A stretch of DNA of 64,000 nt from Ridgeia piscesae (taxonomy: Eukaryota > Annelida > Polychaeta > Sabellida > Siboglinidae). This document shows, piece by piece, positions 34,830 through 47,440 of this stretch; the first letter of the stretch is position 1, and each line of letters starts with the position of its first letter. Both the position numbers and the translations under genes were made by a program. The DNA lies in the NCBI GenBank assembly GCA_025642075.2, contig JAODUO010001190.1:61001-125000 (forward strand). The letters run 5' to 3'. Below the pieces are notes generated by a model. The model searched no databases. It was not told where the DNA came from and was given only the letters and a program-made list of their open reading frames with translations.

Positions 34830-36540
34830 ATATAGAACAGTTTGTATTTAAATTCTAGCTGCCTTGCTTGAGCCAATATACATGTGTGAACAGTAAACTG
34901 AAATCTTAATTCTATTGACATTTACTTTCCGTGATCTTGCCCAGTTTTTCTGCTATCATGACTATTATCATGCATTAATCAATGTAATTATACAGTAAGC
35001 TCAATTTAAACAGTTTTATTTAACGCGCGTCACTGTTGGGCGGTATCAACAAAATGTTACAAATGTCAGAGTTCTAATTTGGATGTTTTGACAATGTCAG
35101 AAATGAATAGATTAAGAGGGTATGTGTTGTTTGCTCAATTAATGTTTGGTTTTTGTATTTTACTAAAGGAAAATTCTGCCTGTGTATGTGTGTCTGTGTG
35201 TCTGTGCGTGTGGTATCTTTATTTGTGTGTGTGTGCATGTGAATGCGTACGCATGTGTGCATGGATGTGCATTTGTGTGTTTGTAATGCCTTTATGTTGA
35301 TGTGTGTGTATTTTTGTGTGTATACATGTGTTTATCCCGGCATGGGCATGTTTGTGTCACTTAGGTGACCATATTTGAAGGTTTTCACAGTAATGGCATA
35401 TACTCTGTCTATATAAACCTGCGAGTTTACAAACCACGCATCAGACCTCACATTCTACCCATTCAACCATTGCACTGTACAGTAAAGCCAACCATAACTG
35501 CTCAGAATGATTTAATTTAAATCACCATATTTCACGTCATTATATAGGCATCTGTGGCTCCTGAAATCTCCACTGGAAAATAACGCACGCACGCACTGAC
35601 TGTCACTGCCCCGATGAGTAACTTAAATGTAATTACTATTATAAATGGTCATCAGAATTGAGATGCTGCGGCTGCGATCGGCTGACTAACGTATGATCCC
35701 CTTGGTCTGTCTCATCGATGTTATCAGCCAGAACATTAACCAATATTACTGACTCAACGCTGATTCTACAGTCATTCACAGCTCTGGAGCTGTAATCGGA
35801 AGTCGAGTGGTTTTGTTGTCGGTGACGGTCTCCCAGCGTGACTCAGATGCTCCAACACACAGGAGTTGATTAATCTAATCCAGATTGTTCACGTGTTGAT
35901 GAAAGGAGTGAGTCATGGAGAAGCTGTGACGGTTCGTTGTCTCCCCACCCAGATCAAGGGTGCACCCATTGATGCTGCAGTGGTTGGGAAACGTGGATCG
36001 TGCTATTGATGTGTTTACAGTGACGGTGATCGCGCGTGAAAATATTCCGGTCCTCGAATTACCAAGGTATGTGAAGTTGTGAATGCAGCGTAGTTCAACA
36101 GCACGTGATAGCAGTTATGAGTTGTAGATGTGAAATGATGACGGGGGATACCTGTGGTGTTTTTTGTTTTTCCTTTAAAATCCAATTAAAGAGAAAACAA
36201 ATATTCGTTATATATTTTGTAATTCCTCTCGTTTTTATTTGTGATTTTACAGTGACTGGCTGATCTTGGTATAGGCAAGGGGTGGATATCTCAAAACGGC
36301 ATTGTAAGTCTAAAGTTATAATGAACTTACAATGACATTACGATATGATAAATGAGTATCTGGAAAGAATGATAAAACTCTCATATCATACATACCATAG
36401 TTACGCGTGTAATATATGATGTACGAGCATGTTCAATGCGTATGACGCAATACATTGGTGGTACATCCAATGCTAATTAAAACTGTGCGTTGTCTACATG
36501 TCATCGGCACAGAGACGCCAAAATGAATGTATGTGTGTGC
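34830..36540. other. Non-coding stretch with TG-rich patch
   Basis: A (TG)-rich tract lies at about 35,178-35,335. The 35,660-36,070 part is more GC-rich, without a readable product. No gene is supported. Confidence 0.5.
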
Positions 36541-36764
36541 ATACATATCAGAGATGGAGTGATTACAATACAAATGTACTCCAGTACGAGTATGATGACT
36601 TTGAACATGCATGAGTACGGGTACTCAGAAAGCAGTGAGTGCGATTACTTTAGAGTGTAATCATGATTACTCTAATGAATATCCTGTTTCTAACATAAAG
36701 GCGACTTTCATGGAATCCCTAGGTGTCAGTCTTTTTCTGTTGCTGTGTCACTATCAGGTGTTCT

Positions 36765-37075
36765 AAGTTCTAACTGACTACCGGTACTATCCACTATCCA
36801 GGTGTAATTATTATTGATATCAGATGACTTTCTCAGGTATTGAATGAATAATTTAATGCCAGATTAATACTTTAATTTATGGTTTCTGAATCAGATACAA
36901 ATATGATGCAGGTTTTTTTTTTCCCAAGTTCTAACTGATTACCGGTACTATCCACTATCCAGGTGTAATTATTATTGATATCAGATGACTTTCTCAGGTA
37001 TTGAATGAATAATTTAATGCCAGATTAATACTTTAATTTATGGTTTCTGAATCAGATACAAATATGATGCATTTA
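36765..37075. repeat. Direct duplication of about 150 bp
   Basis: aagttctaactga.taccggtac through ..gatacaaatatgatgca occurs twice, offset 161 bp and almost identical. A short T-run at 36,912 separates the copies. Confidence 0.9.
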
Positions 37076-37139
37076 AGAATTTCAAATGTCCCCTTTTTAT
37101 TTTAAATGCCAAATACACATTACAATAATTTTAATACGG

Positions 37140-38470
37140 ACATATTTCAAGGGAGAAATGTTATCAATAATGACCATCAACTTAGATTTTAAATGATAAA
37201 AAGCCTCGTGTACAGAGTTTGAATCCAGTACATCCTGCCAATCAACTTCGTTCTGACTTTTTCTTCAGATAATTCCTTACTGTAATTTTTTAGCGATCTT
37301 AATGTCACACCATTGTGACGACTGATGGAAATTTTCTTGCATTTATGTGTACAATATATTACTTGGTGATCGCTTAAGCCAAGGTCTAATACACCACGTT
37401 GTAATATTGTAGCAGGGTCTGAGATCAGGATGTTGTGCTGGTAATCCTAGTAGATGTGTTAATAAGCTGGGTCATACCAAACATCAACATAAAATGCTTC
37501 AGTGGCACATGCAACTGATTAGTATGGCAATGCATTTGAGAGTAGTCAATGGTATAGTCGCCCATCATAATAATAACTTAGTTGGTGAAACAATTACAGT
37601 CCAAGCAACATTGTTCAAATGTATTAAAAAAGTCCATATGTTTGGGTGGACGATAGCATACACCAAATACAAATATGTTTTATCTTAGGTAGATACAGTT
37701 CAGCCCACACAGTTTCTTATTCTAGAGTTGTACACATATCGTCTCTCAATTTTAAAATAAAATCACTTTGTATGTAAGTACAAACACCACGGCCCTCGCA
37801 ATTTATGTCACGCTGGATAATAGTATAGTCCGTAACGTCAATTTTCAATTCTGTGACCGACGCATCCAACCAAGACTCGGTGATGCCGATCACCGCCAAT
37901 TTAGTGTTTGAAGCAAGAATTTTTAAATCGTCAAGTTTCGGGAGAAGTCTGTGCATGTTCAAATGAATGAAGTTTAAACCATTTGAATGTAAACATTCAT
38001 AGTCAATGGGTCTTTCACTCGTTGGCTAATCGGTGGTGTCATCAGCGATTTGGACAGAAGATCGTTGCCTTGCGTGATGATAGATGGGCAATCGCTGTCA
38101 TCAGCAAACGGCAGAGTGTGAAGTGTACACTGATTGCACAGAAATGTAAATTCACCACCGCTGCTGCAGAGGTCAACATACACATCGTTTGAGAAAACAC
38201 CAGCACATTTGTTGTGTGTCCAGTGTCCACTGTTCACAGGAGTCGCACGAAATAGCTCTACTGCCACTAGTGACACACTTTCCACTACGACTACACGGAT
38301 GTTTTTGTGTGTAGATCCACTTTCGCCCAGTAGAGCCAGGGTTAGGGCTCATGTCGCCGCCTTTCATAAGCAACAAAAAAATTGAAGTCAAAGGTGAAAT
38401 GTTGTAATAAGAGTTCTCTCTCATCGGGGAAAGTCTGCAGCTTTTGCAAACGTTTCGCATTTTTTTTTAG
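37140..38470 (-). pseudogene. CR1/L2-type LINE: 2A-like motif, PHD-like finger and endonuclease, frame-broken
   Basis: Read on the minus strand. At 38,361-38,332 is LLLMKGGDMSPNPGS, then a Cys/His finger (SGKCVTSGSRAISCDSCEQW, next frame HNKCAGVF.., FLCNQCTLH), like the PHD-type finger in the ORFs of CR1/L2 elements. After a further frame change follows an APE-type endonuclease: LNMHRLLPKLDDLKILASNT, then LAVIGITESWLDASV and GRGVCTYIQSDF. Decayed continuation gives GVLDLGLSDHQVIYCTHKC and LRSLKNYSKEL, the end of the endonuclease. There is no reverse transcriptase, since the copy stops near 37,140 inside the hAT-like element. The many frame breaks make it inactive. Confidence 0.8.
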
Positions 38471-39464
38471 ACGGTTGAATTTGTGAATTGCTGATAGCAC
38501 AATGTCACTACTTGCTTCAAGAGAGACTGTGTATGTATGGCTTGTTGCGTTTGGCGTCATAGCCTGGTAGAGTGTTCTTGTGTATCTACAAAATAAGTCT
38601 TTCTGGTATGCATTGTGTATCGTTAAACAATTCAAAAGAACCATGAATAGAGACAGCGCTGCACTTCCAGACTTCATGATTAGAGTGATAACTGCAAGAT
38701 TGTTAAAACAACCCAGGGCAATGAAGACACAATGTCCATTGCATGGTAATATCCAGTCAGCCATGACGGGCAGTTAAGGAGTCGATTGTTGAGGTCTCAC
38801 ATGACTGAATTGGTCAGGGCCCATTCATTAACTAAAATTAAGTAGGCTGGTAGAATCTTGGTGCATTCGTTGAGTTGATTCCTTAAAAGTGGTGCTGTGA
38901 AATAGCTTGAACTATCATATTTTACTCTATTTCACAGAGAACGTCAATAGGTGGTGTTTACATTGGTGCTGCCCCCTGCACTCAAATTCTGGATGTAGGA
39001 ACCATGACCAGTCATTCACACCATACTGACAGAGCAAACAGTACACGTGGGGCTGTGGCATGGCTTCTAAAATTACAAAGCAAGATGTTAGGTGATGTTT
39101 ATCTACTACTGCAGTGCTTCCCAGGGATTGTCACAAAATAACTGTACTACATGTACATGTACCAGTACTACAGTAAGCAGTAGGGTCAGGAGATGTGGCT
39201 TCTCTGTTAAGAGAAGATATTAATTAGGGAAACCTGAATAAATATTTATTTAACTGAAATGCTCAACAGTAATACAAAATTAATAGCTCAATTATATTTC
39301 ATTTATTAGATCTAATATTGCCATTTCTATCTGTCTAATGTATTTGCTTTCAACTGTTCATATGAAAACAAGTAATCGTGAGAAGTAATTGTGAGTACGG
39401 GTATGATTACTCAAAAAGTACTCATATTACAAGTACAATTACTCCATCTCTGATATATAATATG

Positions 39465-39469
<5 letters not shown>

Positions 39470-39517
<48 letters not shown>
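39470..39517. repeat. (AT)n microsatellite
   Basis: About 48 bp immediately right of the hAT-like terminus. Confidence 0.95.
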
Positions 39518-39520
<3 letters not shown>

Positions 39521-40351
39521 GCCAGTTAGATGGGTGTACATTAAACTGCAATATTTGCATAGCCTGTGTAATTATGCATAGCCCAACTCATGTTATTGTC
39601 AATATTTTGTCATGCGGCTATAATTATGATTGTATTTTAATTAAGAAGAATATAATAACATTATATTCTAATAATTATTGAGTTCCAATAATAGCCTGAT
39701 ATCATTCAACAGAGCATTTAAAATATATGTAGTATTAACGCCTATTTTATTGGAATTGCCATCATTGATACACTGTACTTGCAAAAAGATGATAGATTGG
39801 CAGTGCATCGTTTCCCATAGGCCTGTCTGGTTACGTAGCTCCAAATACAATCTCTGTCAAGACGGTAGTCTTCTCCTAATTCTACTACCATTCGTTCTGT
39901 CACGAAACACTAGTGCCAGTCATAGAATCCTATATTGACGTCATCTTGGAAAATACCACATCACAGCAATAATAGGCATATTGTATGGGCCACTTACGAT
40001 ACATTGCTCCACTTACGAGAGCTTATGGGGCATCGTGACAGCTTACTATGGAGATTCTATACGAAGAAGTTTCGAGATACGCATTTATTATCGTAAATTG
40101 AGTTACAACACACTTACAAACGTCGTATCTATTTACAATGTTTTGAGTTACCCGACTTATGCGAAGTCGCCACTTGTGAGATAATTCACAACTTACCATC
40201 AAACTTACAAGTTTGTAACATTCCATCAGAGTTACGAGAAATGTCTACATGTTTTCTTTCACAAGCTCCACTGGTGTCAGGCGGTGTTGATTACACATGT
40301 TTGCTTTACATCATCTATGGGGACACTTCACAATGTCCAAGGAGGCTTGTG

Positions 40352-40526
<175 letters not shown>

Positions 40527-40732
40527 TGCGTGCATGTGTGTGTCTCCATCTCTTTTTTTTTCTCACCCATACACGCACACATACGCACGCATGCACGCAC
40601 GCACACACTCACGCGAACAATAGTTTTACCCGCGATATGAACTGTGAAAACATGCCAGTTCTTCACGAATCAGAACACCAACTGATGTTTGCCCTGTTTG
40701 ATTTCTGCCCACCCAGTGAGTGAGACAAGACA

Positions 40733-40929
40733 ATGAGGCCAACTATGAAGACAAAGGACCTGCTGCTCCAGGCCTATGAGTTTGAGTCAGGGGACCATTG
40801 CAGTGGTCTGTTGACAGGTCTGCACAGCCTGTGGAGACAGCAGCTGCTGTGTGATGTCACGCTAGTTGCAAGTGGAGAGAGCTTCCAGGCCCACAGAGTC
40901 GTCCTTGCTTCATGCAGCCCCTACTTCAG
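40733..40929 (+). CDS. Kelch-like protein, exon 1 (BTB start)
   Basis: The ATG at 40,733 opens MRPTMKTKDLLLQAYEFESG and continues to CDVTLVASGESFQAHRVVLA, the start of the BTB/POZ fold (D-V-T-L..F.AH+.VLA.S..YF). It ends at donor gtgagtga with a split Arg codon. A pyrimidine-rich acceptor-like site (gcccacccag) about 20 bp before the ATG suggests an upstream untranslated exon. The gene encodes a 603-aa substrate adaptor, expected to bind cullin-3 through BTB-BACK and present substrates through the kelch propeller for ubiquitination. Cytosolic by family. Confidence 0.85.
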
Positions 40930-41399
40930 GTGAGTGACAGGGAGTCTACAGGTGGGAAATGGGTGCTGTATGGATGCTGTAGGAGAAGGGAAAAATCAAG
41001 GAGTTAATAGATGCGCACACGCATGCAAACGTGCAGTTGGCGTGCATGAACAGACATGCTTGTTTCCACAAATATTGGATTTTTGTAACTGTTCACTTTT
41101 AGAAGTGTTTACTGATAAGTTGAGTGTCATTAACATTAGCATATTAAACAAAAACTAAAAGCTGTACCCATCGTTTAATTTTTGCAAGGTTTTGATGAGA
41201 AACCAGAAAACAGTAATTGTCATGGAAGCTCACTCACGGGTTTGGTTTATGCTGCATTTTTTTTCTGACTAATCTACATAAATTTATAAACATTTATGAA
41301 ATTATGTTTTACTAAGCTGTCCTGGTCACGCAAGACAGACCCATTCGTGAGATAGCACAGGAACACTGTCTGGCACGTGGGTGTTCTCTGCTGGCATGA

Positions 41400-41462
41400 T
41401 CAGCAGGTGGCGCCATGTTAGCATAAGCGGCTGTGAAACACAATATGATCACCAGACGGCGC
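41400..41462 (+). promoter_or_regulatory. Pair of CTCF-like motifs in kelch-like intron 1
   Basis: TCAGCAGGTGGCGC (41,400-41,413) and TCACCAGACGGCGC (41,449-41,462) match 13 and 12 of 14 core positions, in the same orientation and 49 bp apart. Similar flanks (gcgccatgttagc and gcgccacattagc) suggest a local duplication. Confidence 0.3.
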
Positions 41463-42124
41463 CACATTAGCTAACATAACTTCAACATGCAGACATTGTC
41501 TTAGAAATATAGAATTTGTTTCACTCTGGTCTGGATATCAGCTATGATCGAGCTGCAGTAATTAGTTTCATTAATGATGATTGCATATGTTTTTTTAGTG
41601 ATTTTATATAGTACAGTAGTTGTACTCCATAAAAAATACATTCCAGGATCTTTGTAGTTTTCTAATTTGTGCTATGGCATCCTATGCATTCTCTGTCACA
41701 TTTATAGGGTATTGATATCAGATTTTATGGATGTTGGTGTACCAAATATTTTGTAATTTACAATTTTATGTTTACATGTTGAAAATTTTGTATTTTGGAA
41801 TGTTGCTGTTGGAAGTAATTTATTACTAATAATCTATTGTTTTCTATATTGCCCCATATCATTTGTTAGAGAAATCTATACATTTCTAAAAACAATACAT
41901 TTATTTGATAGAAGTCTATTGATTTACTTTCGCGAATTAAAATACTTTATTGTGATGTCAGTAGAGACTTCAGGGATAGGCTTCGAAATACATTTGCAAG
42001 TATTTCAAAGCCTCAAACAAATATGGCAATCTTTGTTAAAAGAACAGTTGGAATGTGCACGCTATTTCTAGGGAAATGTTGACATGTATGACGGTTGGTG
42101 ACTTGGCGTGTGTTGTGGCTTCAG

Positions 42125-42249
42125 AGCGATGTTTACAAATGAGATGAAGGAACAACACCAGGATAAGATAGAGCTCAACGGGGTGTCGGCCATCGGGGTG
42201 GGCCATCTCATCCACTACGCATACACGTCTAAGTTGACCATCGACCTCT
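42125..42249 (+). CDS. Kelch-like protein, exon 2 (BTB)
   Basis: 125 bp, acceptor gtggcttcag and donor gtgagtac. The split Arg completes ..YFRAMFTNEMKEQHQ, then DKIELNGVSAIGVGHLIHYA and YTSKLTIDL. This is the middle and end of the BTB core (FRAMFT..M.E, I.L..V...G...LI.+.YT). Phase 2 to 1 joins both neighbours. A second split codon (T|GC, Cys) crosses into exon 3. Confidence 0.92.
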
Positions 42250-42480
42250 GTGAGTACAGGCTGGTGTAGTTGAAGATATGTCCATGTCTCGGGTTAATGT
42301 ATGTGCACACAGAGTCACACACATGTATGACTCGTACATTGTGACATAATATTATATGCTTGCACGGCATTGCATGCATGTACACGTACGCAAAGTGAGT
42401 CTTGTATGCCCAGAGACTTATGCATGGTCAGCAGAAGTTGTTGAAATGTCTGTGAAACAAGGCATGGCCTCCAGACAGAG

Positions 42481-42716
42481 CACACTAACTCACTCACTCA
42501 CTCACTCACTCACTCACTCACTCACTCACTCACTCACTCACTCACTTACTCAGTCTGTCCCATCAGTCACTCATCCACTCACCCACCCGCTCATTCACTC
42601 ACTCAGTCACTTACACATTCACTCACCCATTCACTCACTCATTCACTCACTCATTCATTCACTCACTCAGTCACTCACCCATTCATTCACTCTCTCACTC
42701 ACATTCACCCACCCAC
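42481..42716. repeat. (CACT)n tetranucleotide repeat in intron 2
   Basis: A perfect cactcactcact core from 42,481 to about 42,545, then degenerate cattcactcactcac to about 42,716. It ends about 70 bp before the exon 3 acceptor. Confidence 0.95.
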
Positions 42717-42788
42717 CATTATTTTCACCACACATTCACTCCTCCAACCTGTCACACCTAACCACAATGTGATTTCTCTGTCCATCAG

Positions 42789-44278
42789 GCAATGTACAGG
42801 ACATCCTGGATGCCGCCAACCACCTCCAAGTAGTGCCAGTGGTGGCCGCCTGCTCCCACTACCTCCGCGCTCAACTCGACATCGACAACTGCCTTGACCT
42901 CCTTACCATCGCGGAGACCTACAGCCTGCCAGACCTGTGTCAGTACCTCTACTGCTACATGGGCCAGAACCTGGGCCGACTCTCCTGTCTACCACAATAT
43001 CAGCGACTCTCGGCAGAACAACTCAAGCGCCTCCTGAAACAAAACTACCCAATCGAATGTCTGGAGGCGGAGGTTCTGCAGGCCGTGCTCTCGTGGATCG
43101 TATTCGACCTGAACACCCGCCAGCAGCACGCCGAGGCAATCCTCTCCTGCATCCGGTACCGATACATCAGCAAGGCGGAGTTCCAAGGCATTCGGCAGGG
43201 CACAGTGTTCCGCGAGATCTGCCGCCGATGGTCAAAGGTGTTCTCTCTGGTGCACTCGTCGCTCATGAAGTCATGGTCGCGGTGCCAACACGCACCCATC
43301 GTAGACCGACACGGGTTGATAAACCCTCGGGGTTTCGACAAGGCAATTGTCAACATCGGCGGGTTCCAGACGGCGAAGGGCATCACGAACAACCTCAGTT
43401 ACCGGCACATTGGCAGCGACAAGTGGCGCCACCTGACAAGCATCCCGCACATTGACCAGTGTGATTTTGGCGCGGCGGTCGTCGACAACCTGCTGTATGT
43501 GATTGGCGGCTGTTTCAACCAATCGCTGCAGGAGCACGTGCACCCGTTCGGCTTCTGCTACAACCCTCAGCGCAACAAGTGGATAACTACGGCACCGATG
43601 CTGCAGGAGCGATGTCGATTCTACCTTGGCAATGTCGACAAGAAACTCTACGCCATCGGCGGAGCTGGCGAACAGGACAGCTTCCGTGTTGAGCATAACT
43701 GCGAGTGCTACGACATCAAGACGAACTCATGGTACGTCGTGGCACCGATGCCGACCAACATGATGCAACAGGCTGGGGCGGTCGTCGGGCGGAACATCTA
43801 CGTGTGTGGCGGCCTCGATGTCAACGACTTCGTGTCATCAATGCTGAGCTGCTACAACACTGTCACTGACACTTGGACACAGAAGCCGGACATGTTGGTA
43901 CCTCGCGCTGACCATTGCATGGTAGCCTATGGTGGACGTCTGTATGTCGCTGGAGGCTGGTACGAGGATGCAATGACGGGTAATCGCATCATACTCGATG
44001 GCGTCGACTGCTATAATGTGCACACACAGCAGTGGACGACCGTAACACGGATGCCAACGCCGCGATATCAGGCCAGCATGGTCGTTGTCAATGGCGTGCT
44101 GTATGTGATTGGTGGATTTACATTGGGCCCTTCTGGTCGCCAAGCAACCAATAAGGTGGAGGCATACAGCCTGAAGAGGAACACATGGGAGAGCGACTCC
44201 AACTTCCCCACGGAACTCTGGGAGCATCTGTCATGCGTGCTCTATATTCCTCTATGTCGTGCCGATAATTACTATTAA
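42789..44278 (+). CDS. Kelch-like protein, exon 3 (BTB end, BACK, six kelch blades)
   Basis: 1,490 bp, acceptor tgtccatcag, stop TAA at 44,276. Residues about 108-138 finish BTB (NVQDILDAANHLQVVPVVAA). BACK spans about 142-250 (NCLDLLTIAETYSLPDLCQY..; LEAEVLQAVLSWI). The kelch propeller runs about 290-595, with six GG doublets: VNIGG, YVIGG, YAIGG, YVCGG, YVAGG and YVIGG, each followed by a Tyr and a Trp. The C-terminal ..WESDSNFPTELWEHLSCVLY resembles the end of KLHL26/KLHL9/13 proteins. The total of 603 aa is normal for the family. The exon is GC-rich with no stops or frame breaks, unlike its flanks, which supports constraint. The exact KLHL orthologue is uncertain. Confidence 0.95.
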
Positions 44279-44975
44279 ATAGGAAACAATGACACTTGAT
44301 AGTGTGACCCATATACCTAAGTGTCAATGGTGATTTTATTGATTGAAGCTATGCTTTGGACGCAGAAATAGCTGAGGACAGTTATATTATAGACTCTACT
44401 GTTTTTACTTGCAACAAACTGCCATGCTTTTAATCTTCATCAGCAAACTGATTAATTGATTTTGTTGTTGTATCTGGTGTAAGTGTGATTACTGTAATAG
44501 TACTAGACAGGCTTTTGATGTTGTATTTCTGGTGTGGAAAATGTGCGAAAGAGCAGATCTTCAAAGCACAACAGTTAAAATGACAGCCTCATAGGCAGCA
44601 GAGACTGTCTTTTTTACAGGAAGGTCTATTGCTCTTATCTTAAAGTCATGCCAAGCAGTATAAATGTGATCTACTATGATATTCTAACATCCAAAATATG
44701 TAAGAAACAACTTCTGAATTCAACAGTTCAATTAAAAGACAAATGCTTTTGTGATAGTCAGATTCCAGAATAGTCAGGTCGGGTAATTCTGAAGGTTATG
44801 ATCCAGAAGCAGCGCACATTTTAAATGTTACTACACTGTCATAATTTCTTCAGTCAATTAGGCCTTCGAAAGTGACACTCATATAAACAAACTCTCCTCC
44901 AGAAATGTTTAAATTTCAGCAACAGATGTTCTTTTGTAGCATTTGGACAATCGATCTGTTTTATTTATATAATAT

Positions 44976-44991
44976 ACATGTATATAATATG

Positions 44992-45078
<87 letters not shown>

Positions 45079-45158
45079 ATATAGTATATATACATGATAT
45101 ATATATATATATATATATATAGTACTATATATATATATATATATATGATATATATTTA
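44976..45158. repeat. Interrupted (AT)n tract
   Basis: AT repeats broken by actgta, ttatat, agtata, catgata and agtact interruptions. Self-complementary throughout. Confidence 0.9.
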
Positions 45159-46497
45159 TTACGTCAGTTAGCATGTTCATGAGTTTGTGATAAAACCAAA
45201 CAGGTAGCCTTCCTATAAGAAACTGTGGGTATCATGATCGCATCGATGTCGATTGTGCTTTATAAGCAGCCATGTGATGAATGTTTTCTGTCGATTGTGT
45301 GTCTGTGTCAGATCATCTGTATATGACACTACACTGAATGAAAACACTAGGTGGAGGAGGTTGTTTTGCAGAACCTACGATCATTGCCATACTATATAGT
45401 CCTTTCATAATATTAATGAGAATTATTCTTTTCCAGTCCCATCATGTAAGTAAATTTATAATGTTTTATCATTTAAAAGTAGTGAAATACAATTGAGGTG
45501 TATTATTTTACCAGTTATCATTATTTATAGTCTTAGTTTTTCATAATATTTATGAAAGTGATAATTTTTTTCCGTCATATTAAAAATAACATAGTGTGAT
45601 TATTGTCACTACAAACTACAAAATGTAGTTTTTCTTCTTTCCTGTTGATCTGTTGGGGTGGAGGTCCAGAATACACCTTTTTATTATTCCCATTCTCATT
45701 CCTTAGTGAACTTAAATCCAGGGAAATTATCTGACCTTGTCCCAGTGCAATCTGTTTCAGTCTAACTGAACTGGCCAATTAGTTGGGAACATGTTTTGAG
45801 GTAAATGTATCGAACAGGTATAAAATAAAATCATTCGGGCCAAAGCCATAGAAGTTAGTGAAATTTGAATTTAAAAACAGCCACGAGTGGTTACTGCACC
45901 TGTTCATATCTCGGTGTAAGCTGATTTTATGAATAGACTAATGTAGGATGTAGTTTTACCTGTGCCATGATACATGTCACCACGTGGACTTAAATCATTT
46001 TAAATGCTCACTTTAAATGCATACATAGTCACGTTTGATGCATTTTAAAACTGTGTTATTCTGCCTGCCATGAATGTTGATGCAACTGTTCAGGGGATCG
46101 TCTACACAATATTTGAGTTATTATTAATGATATTTTATGTGATATTTTATGTGACATTATCATGTGTGTGGCAAATGGACGTCGTCAAAGTCACAATAAT
46201 ATGTGTGTAACCCGGTATGACAAAGGTCCCATGATTTTATCTTTTGATGTCTTTCTGGCAGAGAGATTCGAACCCGATGGTGTGTTTTATTGTATATTCT
46301 GTGCAGTTTGTAAGGATTGAGAAGTAATTCAAACTGGTGATTAGTGATTGTATTGATTAATGCATGTGTGGGAATGTGCAAGGAAACCAAGTCTGCTCAG
46401 GAAATATGTAAGTACAAGCATGTGTCTTGTTTTAAGAAGGGATTATGCAAATCTGGTTTGTGTTTTTCTGTCTAAAAACTTATCCACATAAATGCAT

Positions 46498-46604
46498 ACA
46501 CACACACATGCAGACACGCAGACATGCACACACACACACACGCACACGCACACACGCACTCACGCACACACGTACGCACGCACGCACACACACACACACA
46601 CACT
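46498..46604. repeat. CA-rich microsatellite
   Basis: Mixed (CA)n and (CACG)n units. Confidence 0.9.
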
Positions 46605-46707
46605 GTGTTTAATCCTATGGCTATGAAAGAGTCCTATGTCGGTATGTGATAATTAGGTTTAGGGTATAAAGTAGAATTTTGAGTGTAAAACCTGTTTTTT
46701 TACTCAT

Positions 46708-47440
46708 TTGATCGTTCTTGTTACCAAGTATGTTACTCTGGAATACGCACGTCCAGCATGGTCGACCTCACTCACATTGGGTCTCCAAAGTGATATGGAG
46801 CGTGTACAAAGACGTGCTATGAACATCATATACCCGAACACTCCCTATATCGAAGCATTCGCGAATGCACAGCTGACATCTCTGAAACAAAGACGTGCGC
46901 AGTTATGTGAACATTTCTTCACACAAATCGAACAGCCGCAGCACAAACTGCATAAACTACTACCAAAACCAAAACTACAACACATAATACACGATGCCGT
47001 ACTCGATACTCTTTACCCAGAGTAAAAACCAACAGGACCAAGAACTGTTTCATTAACTGGTGTCTGTTCAACCAAAAGAACTCACAGTGACTCTTAACAA
47101 ACTTTCGTGCATGCTGATACGTGTATGGATATGTGTAAAATATTGTAAAGCCTTAATTAATGTTTTATATCTATTTATTTTAATGTTTTAACCTATTTAT
47201 TACTTTTTAATAAGTATAATCAAATACATTGTCGGCGTAACATTTTAACATAAAATTTTAATTAGTTTTATAGATAAATATCGTATATTCTCTACATTAT
47301 AATTTATATATTTACGCTAATGTCTTAAATTATATATTATTTGAATTTATTTTAACAAATATACTTTGCATGTTTTATGTACCCATTTTAGTCTCTACGA
47401 TTGCCCACAGCGAATGAAATAAACTATTATTATTATTAAT
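46708..47440 (+). mobile_element. LINE 3' end (ORF2 C-terminus, 3' UTR, (ATT)n tail)
   Basis: 105 codons reading YVTLEYARPAWSTSLTLGLQ, then SDMERVQRRAMNIIYPNTPY and LKQRRAQLCEHFF. This is the region after the reverse transcriptase palm/thumb in CR1/Jockey-group ORF2 (YA.P.W...L....ERVQ+RA..II.P...Y..A). The stop at about 47,023 is followed by about 400 bp of AT-rich 3' UTR and gaatgaaataaactattattattatt. The copy is 5' truncated, as usual for LINE insertions. The terminal frame is intact, so the copy is relatively young. Confidence 0.85.

Larger units (their letters stand above)
36549..39452. mobile_element. hAT-like DNA transposon with nested LINE
   Basis: The left end begins CAGAGATGGAGTGATTAC and the right end is the reverse complement of CAGAGATGGAGTAATTGTAC, giving an inverted repeat of about 16 bp with one mismatch. 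Both subterminal regions are full of gtaat/attac motifs. Flanking 8-mers are atacatat and atatataa (6 of 8 identical), compatible with a decayed 8-bp hAT target duplication. No hAT transposase is readable inside, so the element is non-autonomous. It contains a 161-bp direct duplication (about 36,765 and 36,926) and a reversed LINE fragment. Confidence 0.55.
44279..46700. other. 3' flank of kelch-like gene and non-coding DNA
   Basis: Presumed 3' UTR after 44,278. I could not choose a polyadenylation site with confidence. It holds a 180-bp broken (AT)n tract (44,980-45,160) and a CA/GCAC-rich tract (46,498-46,604). A tRNA B-box-like tctctcgaatcgggtt-type match on the minus strand near 46,265 lacks an A box. 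Confidence 0.5.

Noticed and set aside
42937..43455. 172-codon second-frame ORF inside the kelch-like exon
   Set aside because: Shadow of GC-rich coding sequence. The frame carrying BTB/BACK/kelch motifs is clearly the coding one.
46230..46340. tRNA gene or tRNA-derived SINE on the minus strand
   Set aside because: A B-box-like gggttcgaatctc is present, but no A box and no cloverleaf could be built.
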